64,000 nucleotides of DNA from Micavibrio_A sp964539025 (GCA_964539025.1 CAZIFA010000004.1:1-64000); one strand, 5' to 3'; positions 8,360 to 16,873 are shown, counted from the first letter of the stretch. Notes: generated from the sequence alone by a model not told the origin. A program made the numbers and translations.

Positions 8360-9037
8360 TTAGTGATACGTCCGCATCAACGAGACGAGGCGGCCCTGAA
8401 TTTGGACACGGTTCGGTTCAAAGCTGCGCGGTTCGTATTTATCGTTTTCGGGAATAAGAACGACTTTGCCTTTTTCACGTTTCAGACGTTTTAGCGTCAC
8501 TTCTTCGCCATCCACCAGCGCGACGATAATCGCGCCGTCTTCGGCAGTGTTGCATTCTTTGATAATCACAGTGTCGCCATCGTTGATGCCGGCGTTGATC
8601 ATGGAATCGCCATCGATTTCGAGGGCGTAATGTTTGCCCGTGCCGATCATGGCCGATGGAATATCGACCGTTGTGTTGTCATCGCGGATAGCCTCAATCG
8701 GCGTGCCCGCAGCGATGCGGCCTTGCATCGGGATCGAGCGCATGGCGGCCCCGGCAATAACGGCGTTGATTTCGCGGCTTTGTTTTGAAGCGCGGGAATT
8801 ATCGTTGCGGCCCGGCGCGTAGCCTTCGGGTAATTTTTTGACCTCAAGCGCCCTTGCGCGGTGCGGCAGGCGTTCGAGATAACCGCGTTCCACGAGGCCC
8901 GTGATCAGGCGGTGGATTCCGGATTTGGATTTGAGTTTGAGGGCTTCCCTCATCTCATCGAACGAGGGGGCGATGTCGCCGCCATTCATGCGGTCGTGGA
9001 TGAAGAGGAGCAAATCTTTTTGCTTTTTGGTCAGCAT
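8360..9037 (-). CDS. lexA: LexA repressor, SOS regulator
   Basis: Represses DNA-damage genes and self-cleaves when RecA is activated. 225 aa from ATG 9037 (MLTKKQKDLLLFIHDRM), with AAGGAAA 8-9 bases upstream; the longer frame from 9115 is rejected because it runs into the promoter. The N-terminal winged helix-turn-helix spans 1-65 (APSFDEMREALKLKSKSGIH). The Ala-Gly cleavage site lies in GRIAAGTPIEA, the catalytic Ser in DGDSMINAG and the catalytic Lys in VTLKRLKRE. Its promoter is overlapped by three GTTC half-sites, indicating autorepression. Canonical neighbours moaC/moeA are missing. Confidence 0.96.
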   Translation of the reverse strand: MLTKKQKDLLLFIHDRMNGGDIAPSFDEMREALKLKSKSGIHRLITGLVERGYLERLPHRARALEVKKLPEGYAPGRNDNSRASKQSREINAVIAGAAMRSIPMQGRIAAGTPIEAIRDDNTTVDIPSAMIGTGKHYALEIDGDSMINAGINDGDTVIIKECNTAEDGAIIVALVDGEEVTLKRLKREKGKVVLIPENDKYEPRSFEPNRVQIQGRLVSLMRTYH

Positions 9038-9075
9038 GGCGGGTTTCCTTCGAAAGAACGGGTTGATTCCGTTAT

Positions 9076-9101
9076 GTTCTTGTACTGTTCTACGCCTGTT
9101 C
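9076..9101. promoter_or_regulatory. LexA (SOS) operator, two overlapping GTTC-N7-GTTC boxes
   Basis: GTTC occurs at 9076-9079, 9087-9090 and 9098-9101, each pair separated by exactly 7 bases. GTTC-N7-GTTC is the alphaproteobacterial SOS box. The middle half-site overlaps the lexA -10. Confidence 0.9.
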
Positions 9102-9115
9102 TTGCTATGTGTCAA
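9087..9115 (-). promoter_or_regulatory. lexA promoter
   Basis: Minus strand TTGACA (9115-9110), 17-base spacer, TAGAAC (9092-9087). The -10 lies inside the SOS boxes. Confidence 0.75.
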
Positions 9116-9134
9116 CGTGCTTAGGCGTTTATGT

Positions 9135-9162
9135 TTGCAAGGTTTTGTGGACTATGTATATA
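9135..9162 (+). promoter_or_regulatory. probable promoter of the gene at 9191
   Basis: TTGCAA (9135-9140), 16-base spacer, TATATA (9157-9162). Divergent from the lexA promoter; the SOS boxes lie upstream of its -35. Confidence 0.45.
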
Positions 9163-9190
9163 TCGGTTTATGTAATTTAGGAGATAAAAC

Positions 9191-9529
9191 ATGGATGAAG
9201 TAAATCATATTTTTAGCCGTACAGCTGATTTTCAAGGGGACGATAGCGCCTACATAAAAGCGGTTTGTAATGCGGCAAATGGGCTTATACGCACAAAAGG
9301 CAATGTTTCTCCTGAAATGAAAAGCGCATTTAATGAGCAAGGGCTGAGAGAAGTGGATGTTACCGTCGCTTATAAAATCGTGCATACGAAAACGCTAGAT
9401 TCCCCCGATAGCGACCGTCAGAAGAAGCTGCAGGCGCAAAGGGACCTCCTTGATCCCGAACAGAATGACTACAATCATTATCCGCACAACCGAGGCATAA
9501 TATACAGTACCTTAGATTTAGACTGTTAA
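9191..9529 (+). CDS. hypothetical protein divergent from lexA
   Basis: 112 aa with an AGGAG ribosome binding site about 7 bases before the ATG. Soluble, charged, no signal peptide; begins MDEVNHIFSRTADFQGDDSA. Not recognised. It occupies the place where moaC and moeA lie in the usual alphaproteobacterial order between trpC and lexA. Being divergent from lexA it could be damage-responsive, but the SOS boxes are upstream of its likely -35, so this is speculation. Confidence 0.65.
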   Translation: MDEVNHIFSRTADFQGDDSAYIKAVCNAANGLIRTKGNVSPEMKSAFNEQGLREVDVTVAYKIVHTKTLDSPDSDRQKKLQAQRDLLDPEQNDYNHYPHNRGIIYSTLDLDC

Positions 9530-9570
9530 GAGATCCGAAGGTATTCGTTCGATTGCATGCGACGCCGCGC

Positions 9571-10356
9571 TTAGGCGCGGCCGAGAATCCGTCGTGTTGC
9601 GGCGCCGATATCGGGTTCGCGCATTAAACTCTCCCCGATAAGAAAGGCGTTGTATCCGGCGGCTTGAAAGGTCAGCAGCGTGTCATGGTCCGCAATTCCG
9701 CTTTCGGCGACGCGCACGACATTGTTCGGGATGGAGCCGATAAGATTAAGCCCCGTGGCGATATCGACATCGAGCGTTTTTAAATTGCGATTATTCACCC
9801 CGATCATTTTTGGTTTGAGTGCGAGGCAGCGTTGCAGTTCGATTTCATCATGGATTTCGAACAGCGTGTCGAGCGAGAGGCGCGTGGCGAGTTCGTACAT
9901 TTTTTTCGCCTGCGCATCGGTGAGAGCCGCCATAATCAGCAGGATACAATCCGCGCCGAGAATGCGGGCTTCGTACACCTGATAAGGATCGATCATAAAA
10001 TCTTTGCGCAGCAGCGGGAGTGAGACGGCGGCACGGATTTGGGTGAGATATTCGTCCTTGCCTTGGAAATAGGGCTCGTCCGTTAAGACGGATAGACAGG
10101 CCGCGCCGTTGGCTTCATAAATTTTGGCGATTTCGACCGCGTTAAAATCTTCGCGGATAACGCCCTTGCTGGGTGAGGCCTTTTTGACTTCGGCGATCAG
10201 GGCGGGAGATTTGGCCTGCAATGATTTGATAAATCCACGGGTTGGCGGGCAGTGTTCAAGTAAAGACTCAAGCGAAGACAGCGGCGTTTCGAGTTTCCTG
10301 CGCTTTAGATGCGTCGCTTTGTCGGCGCAGATTCGATCCAGAACGGTGTCTTTCAT
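9571..10356 (-). CDS. trpC: indole-3-glycerol phosphate synthase
   Basis: Converts carboxyphenylamino-deoxyribulose phosphate to indole-3-glycerol phosphate in tryptophan synthesis. 261 aa, the usual length of a monofunctional enzyme (no PRAI domain fused). TIM-barrel landmarks: ALIAEVKKASPSKG near 52-65 (catalytic Lys), LLRKDFMIDPYQV, IGVNNRNLKTL and VAESGI near the C-terminus. Its ATG overlaps the trpD stop by 4 bases (ATGA), indicating translational coupling. Confidence 0.96.
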   Translation of the reverse strand: MKDTVLDRICADKATHLKRRKLETPLSSLESLLEHCPPTRGFIKSLQAKSPALIAEVKKASPSKGVIREDFNAVEIAKIYEANGAACLSVLTDEPYFQGKDEYLTQIRAAVSLPLLRKDFMIDPYQVYEARILGADCILLIMAALTDAQAKKMYELATRLSLDTLFEIHDEIELQRCLALKPKMIGVNNRNLKTLDVDIATGLNLIGSIPNNVVRVAESGIADHDTLLTFQAAGYNAFLIGESLMREPDIGAATRRILGRA

Positions 10357-11360
10357 TGGCCAAGTTCCTTGTATTTTTCGAGGATGGCGTGAGCTTTGCC
10401 GGAATCGATGGATTCCGCAGCGTTCTTTACACCGGTCAGGAAATCGCGGCCATCGTGGAGGTATAGCACAGCTGCGGCGTTTGCCAGCACGACATCGCGA
10501 TAAGCGGATTTTTTGCCATCGAGAAGATTGCGGAGCATGTCCGCGTTTTTGTCTGCATCGCCGCCCTTGATATGGTCGGGCATGATGAAACCTAAACCGA
10601 AATCGGCAGGGTTCAACGTGCGTTCGGTGATTTCGCCTTTGTCGAGAATAACCGCAGATGTGGGGGCGCAGAGCGTGATTTCATCGAGCCCGTCATTGCC
10701 ATGGACGATCATCGCCTTTTCCGTGCCGAGCGATTTAAGCGCTTCCGCCACCGGGCGTAGCCATTTGGAATCGTAGACGCCGATCAGTTGTTTTTTCGCG
10801 CCTGCCGGATTGGCAAGGGGGCCGAGCAGATTGAAGATGGTACGCGTGCCGAGGGATTTGCGTACCTCGGCGACGTTTTTCATGGCTTTGTGGTGGTTGG
10901 GGGCCATGAGGAAGCAAAAGCCGATATCGGCCAGCGCGGATTCGAGCTTGTCTTTGGGGAGCGATAAATTCACGCCGAGTTTTTCGAGGACGTCGGCGGC
11001 GCCGGATTTGGAAGAGGCAGAGCGGTTACCGTGTTTGGCGATTTTTATGCCGCAGCCGGCGGCCACGAAGGCAACGGCGGTTGAGATGTTATAGGTATGC
11101 TGGCCATCGCCGCCGGTGCCGCAGCAATCTATCGTGCCATCGGGAGATTTGATCGTCGAGGCGAGGGAGCGCATCGTGCGCGCAGCGCCAGCAATTTCGG
11201 CAGACGTTTCGCCGCGTTTAGAGAGGGCGGTTAAAAACTTTCCGGCCTGCACCGATTCTGCGTCGCCGTTCATCAGCAATTTGATGCAGGCGGCCATTTC
11301 TTCTTCAGAAAAAACATGGCCTTGTTCGGCCTGACTGACATATGAATCGAATTGGGTCAT
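10353..11360 (-). CDS. trpD: anthranilate phosphoribosyltransferase
   Basis: Transfers phosphoribose from PRPP to anthranilate. 335 aa, normal length. Family motifs: DCCGTGGDGQHTYNIST (PRPP-binding, near residue 78), KHGNRSASSKSGAADVLE, and APNHHKAMKNVAEVRKSLGT. Middle gene of trpG-trpD-trpC on this strand. The 5' side is separated from trpG by an inverted-arm repeat element containing a palindrome (11387-11525), which may weaken readthrough from trpG. Confidence 0.96.
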   Translation of the reverse strand: MTQFDSYVSQAEQGHVFSEEEMAACIKLLMNGDAESVQAGKFLTALSKRGETSAEIAGAARTMRSLASTIKSPDGTIDCCGTGGDGQHTYNISTAVAFVAAGCGIKIAKHGNRSASSKSGAADVLEKLGVNLSLPKDKLESALADIGFCFLMAPNHHKAMKNVAEVRKSLGTRTIFNLLGPLANPAGAKKQLIGVYDSKWLRPVAEALKSLGTEKAMIVHGNDGLDEITLCAPTSAVILDKGEITERTLNPADFGLGFIMPDHIKGGDADKNADMLRNLLDGKKSAYRDVVLANAAAVLYLHDGRDFLTGVKNAAESIDSGKAHAILEKYKELGQ

Positions 11361-11386
11361 GAGCCTAAACCCATACTTTTTTCGAA

Positions 11387-11525
11387 TCGCAAAGACGCGA
11401 AGACGCTAAGTTTACAGCTGTCATCCTGAAGGAGCGTTAGCGACTGAAGGATCTCATGAGATCCTTCGCTACGCTCAGGATGACATTTTAGGGGTAATAA
11501 GCTTTGCGTCTTCGCGTCTTTGCGA
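11387..11525. repeat. inverted-arm element with a REP-like palindrome inside, between trpG and trpD
   Basis: The left arm 11387-11410 (TCGCAAAGACGCGAAGACGC) faces the right arm 11501-11525, whose reverse complement matches it at all but about two positions. Between them, 11418-11485 is a GTCATCC...GGATGAC palindrome related to the one at 14914-14979. Confidence 0.8.
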
Positions 11526-11537
11526 TTTATGCTCATT

Positions 11538-12110
11538 TTACCCGCATATCTTCAAAAAGTTTTCGAGCATGGCGTGGCCATGTTCGGTCGCGATGGATTC
11601 CGGGTGGAATTGCACGCCGTGGATGGGTTTGGATTTATGGGCGAGGCCCATGATCAGCCCGTCTTCGGTTTCGGCGGTTATTTCTAGGGTATCGGGCAGG
11701 GTTTTACGATCAACGACCAGAGAATGGTAGCGCGTTGCCTCGAACGGCGTTGGCAGATTTTTGAAAACGCTTTTGCCGCTGTGTTTGATATTGGAGATTT
11801 TGCCGTGCAGAGGTTCCGGCGCGCGGACGACATCGCCGCCGAACGCCTGACCCATGGCCTGCATGCCAAGACATACGCCGAACAACGGCATGTTGGCGTT
11901 CGCGGCTTCCTTAATCAGGTCGAGGCATATGCCCGCATGATCCGGGTCTGACGGACCGGGCGAGATGACAATTCCGCGTGGTTTCAGTGCGATGGCGTCT
12001 TTGGCTGAGATTTTATCGTTGCGGATGACGCGCACTTCCGCCCCCAGATCGCCGAGGTATTGGACGAGGTTGTAGGTAAAGCTGTCGTAATTATCAATTA
12101 AGAGGATCAT
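11538..12110 (-). CDS. trpG: anthranilate synthase component II (glutamine amidotransferase)
   Basis: Supplies ammonia from glutamine to TrpE for anthranilate synthesis. 190 aa from ATG 12110 (MILLIDNYDSFTYNLVQYLG), the family's usual start; an in-frame ATG at 12155 would add 15 residues and is possible. Class I amidotransferase triad: Cys in FGVCLGMQAMGQ, His and Glu in VQFHPES near the C-terminus; the oxyanion strand is ISPGPSDPDHAG. The gene heads trpG-trpD-trpC. Its partner trpE lies upstream but is separated by an opposite-strand deacetylase gene. Confidence 0.94.
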   Translation of the reverse strand: MILLIDNYDSFTYNLVQYLGDLGAEVRVIRNDKISAKDAIALKPRGIVISPGPSDPDHAGICLDLIKEAANANMPLFGVCLGMQAMGQAFGGDVVRAPEPLHGKISNIKHSGKSVFKNLPTPFEATRYHSLVVDRKTLPDTLEITAETEDGLIMGLAHKSKPIHGVQFHPESIATEHGHAMLENFLKICG

Positions 12111-12166
12111 GGGAATGTTATGGCTTGGCCGGGTGTATAAGTCCAGAAAATCCATAATTTTACCCC

Positions 12167-12252
12167 GTCATTCCGAACCCTTTAGGGTGAGGAATCTTTG
12201 GTGGAACGGATAGGTCAAAGATCCCTCGTCGCTGCGCTCGCTCGGGATGACG
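12167..12252. repeat. palindromic intergenic repeat, near-identical to 32855-32940
   Basis: Starts GTCATTCCGAACCCTTTAG and ends TCGGGATGACGG. It differs from the copy at 32855-32940 at about one base, so the two are recent copies. It separates divergent trpG and the deacetylase gene. Confidence 0.85.
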
Positions 12253-12296
12253 GTGTTGTGTGGACGAAGGGTCAGCCAATTGCTACGCTTTTGGCC

Positions 12297-13409
12297 ATGA
12301 AACGCCGACGCGCGCCAGAGCCCGGAACCATGAAATTCGTCATCATCGCCATAGTTTTCATGGTGCTGATGGACCAATTCGTGTTCGGCGGCAAGCGGGC
12401 CTATATAGAAGAAGCCAAGCGCATAAGCCATGAGCGGCAGGCGCAGAAGGTTCCGCCCGTGAGAGTTGTGCCGCCGGAGGGGAAAGCGTTTTTTGAGGCG
12501 GTTCCGCCTGTGCGCCAAGAAAAAGAAACGTTACAACCCAAATCTCCCCCCTTAATCCCCCCGCCAGCGGGGGGAGACGAGCGGAACGGGCGAGGGGGGA
12601 GCGTTCATCCGCATCCGAAAATCGCGATAATCATCGACGATCTTGGCATGGACATCAAACACAGCCGTCAGGTTCTGGACCTGCCTGCGCCGGTGACGCT
12701 GGCGTTTTTGCCGTATGGAACGAAGACGAAAGAACTTGCCGCGCTCGGTAAACAAAAAGGGCATCCGCTGATCATCCATGTGCCGATGGAGGCGATGGAA
12801 GGGAAATTGAATATCGGCCCCGGCGGATTGCAAAGCGGGATGAGCGATGGCGATTTCCAAGCGGCGTTCGGCAAAATGCTCGGCAGTTTCGATGGATATG
12901 AAGGCATCAACAACCATATGGGCAGTCGTTTGACGCAGGATAAAGATGCGATGGATCGGTTGATGAAGATGCTGGCGGAGAAGGATTTGTATTTCGTCGA
13001 TTCAAAAACGATCCAGAGTTCGGTGGCGGCCAACGAAGCGGCAGAGGATGGTGTTCCGTACGCGGAGCGCGATGTGTTTTTAGATCATGTCGAAACGCCG
13101 GACGCCGTGCATAACGCGTTGCTGCAAACCGAACGGCATGCGATGAGATACGGGCAGGCGATTGCGATAGGCCATCCGAAAACGGTGACGATTAAGGCCC
13201 TCAAGGCGTGGATACCGACGTTAAAAGAAAAGGGGATTGAGCTGGTGCCTGTGCGGGTGTTTTTGAAAAAGTCCTCTCCCTTGGGAGAGGATTTAGGTGA
13301 GGGGAAAGCGGAGTTGGAGAAAATTGTTGCCCCTCACCCCGACCCTCTCCCGGAGGGAGAGGGAGCGCACGAGGAATTGGCACCGAGCATGGATATGTTT
13401 CCGGAATGA
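12297..13409 (+). CDS. divergent polysaccharide deacetylase family protein with two repeat insertions
   Basis: About 370 aa from ATG 12297; earlier in-frame starts lie inside a repeat and are rejected. One membrane anchor (about residues 12-28, KFVIIAIVFMVLMDQFVF) is followed by a linker and a periplasmic NodB-like domain of the divergent polysaccharide deacetylase family: IAIIIDDLGMD, LIIHVPMEA, INNHMGSRLT, FVDSKT. The substrate is unknown for the family. Two GC-rich palindromes are translated in frame: residues about 83-101 in the linker and about 326-360 in the C-terminal tail. The gene is opposite to, and placed between, trpE and trpG. Confidence 0.88.
   Translation: MKRRRAPEPGTMKFVIIAIVFMVLMDQFVFGGKRAYIEEAKRISHERQAQKVPPVRVVPPEGKAFFEAVPPVRQEKETLQPKSPPLIPPPAGGDERNGRGGSVHPHPKIAIIIDDLGMDIKHSRQVLDLPAPVTLAFLPYGTKTKELAALGKQKGHPLIIHVPMEAMEGKLNIGPGGLQSGMSDGDFQAAFGKMLGSFDGYEGINNHMGSRLTQDKDAMDRLMKMLAEKDLYFVDSKTIQSSVAANEAAEDGVPYAERDVFLDHVETPDAVHNALLQTERHAMRYGQAIAIGHPKTVTIKALKAWIPTLKEKGIELVPVRVFLKKSSPLGEDLGEGKAELEKIVAPHPDPLPEGEGAHEELAPSMDMFPE
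12543..12600. repeat. GC-rich palindrome inside the deacetylase linker
   Basis: Contains CCCCCCGCCAGCGGGGGG. Translated in frame as Pro/Gly-rich residues (SPPLIPPPAGGDERNGRGG) between the membrane anchor and the catalytic domain. Confidence 0.75.
13272..13375. repeat. paired GC-rich palindromes in the deacetylase C-terminal tail
   Basis: Two units, CCTCTCCCTTGGGAGAGG and CCCTCTCCCGGAGGGAGAGGG, each with a GGTGAGGGG/CCCCTCACC flank. The same two units occur, in the opposite arrangement, in pdhC at 37344-37425. Confidence 0.8.
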
Positions 13410-13412
13410 CGT

Positions 13413-14885
13413 TTAAGGCTTTTGATTTTGGGAGCGGATGGCTTGTGCCACTGCTTCTTCCGCTGCAGACACAATAGCCCGCGCCTTCATGACGCATTCG
13501 TTGAATTCGAATTCGGGTTGTGAATCCGCAACGATTCCGCCCGACGCCTGAACATAGACTTTGCCGTCTTTCACGAGTGATGTACGCAGCGCGATGCAAG
13601 TGTCGAGATCGCCGTTGCCATCGAGATAGCCGACGCAGCCGCCGTAATATTGCCGTCGCGTGGATTCCAGTTCATCGATAATTTCCATGGCGCGAACTTT
13701 GGGTGCGCCCGAAACCGTGCCCGCCGGGAATCCTGCAAACAGCGCATCGAGAGAATCTATATCATCGCGCAGTTCACCTTCGACGTTAGAGACGATGTGC
13801 ATGACATGGGAGTAGCGTTCGATGAAGAATTTGTCGGTGACTTTGACCGTGCCTGTTTTTGCGACGCGGCCGACATCGTTGCGCCCCAGATCGAGCAGCA
13901 TGAGATGTTCGGCGCGTTCTTTGGGGTCGGCCAGAAGTTCTTCTTCGAGCGCTTTGTCTTCTTCGGCGGTTTTGCCGCGGCGGCGGGTGCCTGCGATGGG
14001 GCGGATGGTGACGCGACGATCACGGACACGGACGAGGATTTCGGGGGAGGAGCCGACGATCTGGAACTTGCCGAAATTGATGTAGAACAGGAACGGCGAG
14101 GGGTTCAGGCGACGCAGGCTGCGGTAGAGAGAAAAGCCCGGTAAGTCGAACGGCATGGAAAAATTCTGACCCAGCACGACCTGAAATATTTCACCGGCGC
14201 GGATATATTCGATGGCCTGTTTTACCATGCCGAAAAATTTGTCTTTGGTCACGTTGGAGGCAACGGTCAACGGCGTGGAGAGTTTCGTTCCGTGATGTAG
14301 CGCGGTCGAGGGAAGCGGCGTGGCAAGACGGTCGATGATTTTTTCGAGCCTGCGCGTTGCATCATCATAGGCTTTTTTGGCATCACCTTTGGTGTCGCGC
14401 ACGGGCGTGACGATGTGGATCTCAGATTTGACGTTATCAAAGACCACCATAAGAGTAGGGCGGATCATGATGGAATCCGGGATATCGACGATGTCGGGAT
14501 TTTTGTCCGGGATATTTTCGATCAGCCGGACCATGTCATAGCCCATATAGCCGAACAAGCCGGAAGGACCCATCGGCGGGATGGCGGGATCGACGATGTC
14601 GATTTTGGTTTGTGCGACCAGGGTGCGGAGTTTACCGAGCGGGTCAGCTTCGGAGCCCTTTTTATAGGTCCAAACCAGATCGGGTTCGAGGCCGATAGCG
14701 GAGTAACGGCCGAGCGTTGCGCCGCCTTCGACGGATTCCAGCAAGAATGAGTTCTCTGAATCGCCAGTGAGTTTGAGATAGGCGGAGACAGGCGTTTCCA
14801 GATCGGCTGGAACGGAGGTCCAGACCAATTGGGTTTTTCCGTTGTGGAAGTTTTTTTCAAAATTTTCAAAGTTGGGCGAATACAT
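13413..14885 (-). CDS. trpE: anthranilate synthase component I
   Basis: Converts chorismate and ammonia to anthranilate, the first committed step to tryptophan. 490 aa, usual length. The N-terminal anthranilate synthase domain carries the Trp feedback-site motif LLESVEGGATLGRYS near residues 48-62. The C-terminal chorismate-binding domain has IRPIAGTRRRGKT, DLGRNDVGRV, and GTVSGAPKVRAMEII. Only 3 bases separate its stop from the stop of the converging deacetylase gene. A palindromic repeat, not a recognisable trp leader peptide, lies upstream. Confidence 0.96.
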   Translation of the reverse strand: MYSPNFENFEKNFHNGKTQLVWTSVPADLETPVSAYLKLTGDSENSFLLESVEGGATLGRYSAIGLEPDLVWTYKKGSEADPLGKLRTLVAQTKIDIVDPAIPPMGPSGLFGYMGYDMVRLIENIPDKNPDIVDIPDSIMIRPTLMVVFDNVKSEIHIVTPVRDTKGDAKKAYDDATRRLEKIIDRLATPLPSTALHHGTKLSTPLTVASNVTKDKFFGMVKQAIEYIRAGEIFQVVLGQNFSMPFDLPGFSLYRSLRRLNPSPFLFYINFGKFQIVGSSPEILVRVRDRRVTIRPIAGTRRRGKTAEEDKALEEELLADPKERAEHLMLLDLGRNDVGRVAKTGTVKVTDKFFIERYSHVMHIVSNVEGELRDDIDSLDALFAGFPAGTVSGAPKVRAMEIIDELESTRRQYYGGCVGYLDGNGDLDTCIALRTSLVKDGKVYVQASGGIVADSQPEFEFNECVMKARAIVSAAEEAVAQAIRSQNQKP

Positions 14886-14913
14886 TTATCTTTTCCATGG
14901 TCACTTAATCGCC

Positions 14914-14979
14914 GTCATCCTGAAGGAGCGATAGCGACTGAAGGATCTCAGGAGATCCTTCGCTTTGCTCAGGATGACA
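14914..14979. repeat. palindromic intergenic repeat (REP-like)
   Basis: GTCATCCTGAAGGAGCG ... GCTCAGGATGAC; closely related to 11418-11485. Lies between the end of the foldase gene and the start of trpE (14885). Confidence 0.8.
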
Positions 14980-14995
14980 TTGGCAGGGGTAACAG

Positions 14996-16873
14996 TTATT
15001 GCGTCCCATCCTGCGGTTTGGCGTAGACTTCTTCGAGGCGTTTTTGGTTAATCCGGATTTTCTTGGCATTGCTCAGGCCGGCGACATAGGTGCCAAGCAA
15101 ATCCTGCCCCAGCGAGCGGCCCGTAAGATCCTCAAGATCGGCCAGTTCCTTCGCGTCCGGTTTTTGCGTGGCGGGCGGAATGGAGACATTTTCAACCTGG
15201 CCCAGAATATAACCGCCTTCGATTTCGGCGGAGAAATTCTTGCCTTTGGAAGTTGAGAATATTTGCGCGGAGGCAACGGGCGTAAGCGGCGCGGCGGGCG
15301 CGGCCTTGCGGTTGACGCCATTCACCGTTTGCGCGGTTGCGTTATTAGCCGCAGCAACCTCATCGACGGATTTTCCGGCGTTCAGTTCTTCCAGTGCTTT
15401 TTTGGCACGTTCTTTGTTGGCCAAGCGCTGTTGTTCGGCAATCCAGCGTTGTTGCAGGCCGCCTTTGACCGAAGCATAGTCTTTATACGTGTCGGGCGTG
15501 ACGGTATCGATGCGGAACATGCGGAATTGACCGTCCGCCGTTTCGACGACGGGTGTGATTTCGCCTTGTTCGTAATCGTAGGTAGCCTGAATCATTTTAT
15601 CTCGGTCGGCGGCGTAGGGTTTGAACAAATCCTTACCGTCTTTATCAAAGCCGTTCTGGCGGAATGGGCCGATACTTTCCGTCGTCATGCCGTATTCTTT
15701 GACTATATCTTCGAATTTATCGCCCGCAGCGATGCGATCTTCTATCGTCGTGCCAGCCTGAAACAATTCATCTGTCAGGGCGATGTTTTCTAGTTCGGCG
15801 CGCAGGCGGTCTTTCATCGACGCCAGGGGCGTGACACTTTCGGGTAGCAGGTCTTTGACTTTCAGAACGTGCCAGCCCAGATCAGTTTTGATCGGACCCA
15901 CGACGGCGCCTTTTTTTGCTTCGAACACCGGCGTGGCGATTTCAGGCAGCAGGCCAGCCTGTTCGTATTCTTGCGTTTGCGCATCCTTGGGCGATTTCCC
16001 GGCCTTCATTTCTTCGGCGGCTTTTTTGGCATCGTCTTCGGATTGCAGGACGACTTGTTCGACCGAGCGGCGGGAGGGTTTGGTGAAGGAGGCGAGGTTT
16101 TTATCGTATTCCGCCTTTAATTGTTCATCCGAAATTTTGATGTTCTTTTTCAGCATGTCGGATTTAAGCGTCGCCATGGTGACGGTACGGGTTTCCGGGA
16201 TCAGATAGTCTTGCTTATTGGATTCATAGAATTTTTGAAGCTGTTCTTCGGTGGCTTCCTTCGCATCTGTAATGGAATCATCCCTGAGCACGATAATCTT
16301 TGCGTCACGCTTTTCGTTATCGTAGCGGTACAGATCATCCGCCATCATCGGCGAGGCGAGGGTGGCGGGAGGCATGATGGCGGCGCGGAGCAGCGTGTTG
16401 CCCATTTCTTCGCGGATGGATTTCACAAATTCGCCTTCGGAAATTCCCTGCGTGCGCAAAATTTGCTGGAGCGCTTCTTTTTTCGTGCGGCCTTCGGTGG
16501 CCAGAGGTTCGGCGAGCTTGCCGATCTGACGTGTGACATCGTGATCGGAAACTTCGAGGCCGAGGTCACGCGATTTATCGGTGAAGAGGCGGTTCTGAAT
16601 TTCGGAATTCAAAATCTGGTTTATCATGCCGAGCTGGAACGCTTCTTGCGGACCCATGCCTTGTTGCGAAAGCGCGCGGCGAACCGTGCGATCAAAATCC
16701 ATGATGCCAATTTCAACGCCGCCGCCCTTGACGACGGTGTTAGAGCCCATCTGAGTTTTGAAAAAGCCGCCGACATCCATCAGCACCAGGCCGCAGACGG
16801 CCAGGAGCAAAAAGCTCATCAACGTGTATTTGACGATTTTGGAACCCCGGCCTTCGCGCATCCATATAAGCAT
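14996..16873 (-). CDS. ppiD: PpiD/SurA-type peptidyl-prolyl isomerase (periplasmic foldase)
   Basis: Membrane-anchored chaperone expected to help fold proteins leaving the Sec channel. 625 aa from ATG 16873 (MLIWMREGRGSKIVKYTLMS), with a GAGAGAG purine tract upstream; longer starts enter a repeat. A single membrane segment spans about 16-34, followed by a SurA_N-like helical domain (about 35-240), a parvulin domain near 265-360 (GLLPEIATPVFEAKKGAVVG, TDLGWHVLKV) and a second, degenerate parvulin-like region to about 470. The gene sits in the conserved order between trpE and tpiA. Confidence 0.9.
   Translation of the reverse strand: MLIWMREGRGSKIVKYTLMSFLLLAVCGLVLMDVGGFFKTQMGSNTVVKGGGVEIGIMDFDRTVRRALSQQGMGPQEAFQLGMINQILNSEIQNRLFTDKSRDLGLEVSDHDVTRQIGKLAEPLATEGRTKKEALQQILRTQGISEGEFVKSIREEMGNTLLRAAIMPPATLASPMMADDLYRYDNEKRDAKIIVLRDDSITDAKEATEEQLQKFYESNKQDYLIPETRTVTMATLKSDMLKKNIKISDEQLKAEYDKNLASFTKPSRRSVEQVVLQSEDDAKKAAEEMKAGKSPKDAQTQEYEQAGLLPEIATPVFEAKKGAVVGPIKTDLGWHVLKVKDLLPESVTPLASMKDRLRAELENIALTDELFQAGTTIEDRIAAGDKFEDIVKEYGMTTESIGPFRQNGFDKDGKDLFKPYAADRDKMIQATYDYEQGEITPVVETADGQFRMFRIDTVTPDTYKDYASVKGGLQQRWIAEQQRLANKERAKKALEELNAGKSVDEVAAANNATAQTVNGVNRKAAPAAPLTPVASAQIFSTSKGKNFSAEIEGGYILGQVENVSIPPATQKPDAKELADLEDLTGRSLGQDLLGTYVAGLSNAKKIRINQKRLEEVYAKPQDGTQ

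Noticed and set aside
12198..12296. Upstream start for the deacetylase
   Set aside because: Residues before 12297 are encoded by the 12167-12252 repeat and would place about 30 polar residues before the membrane anchor.
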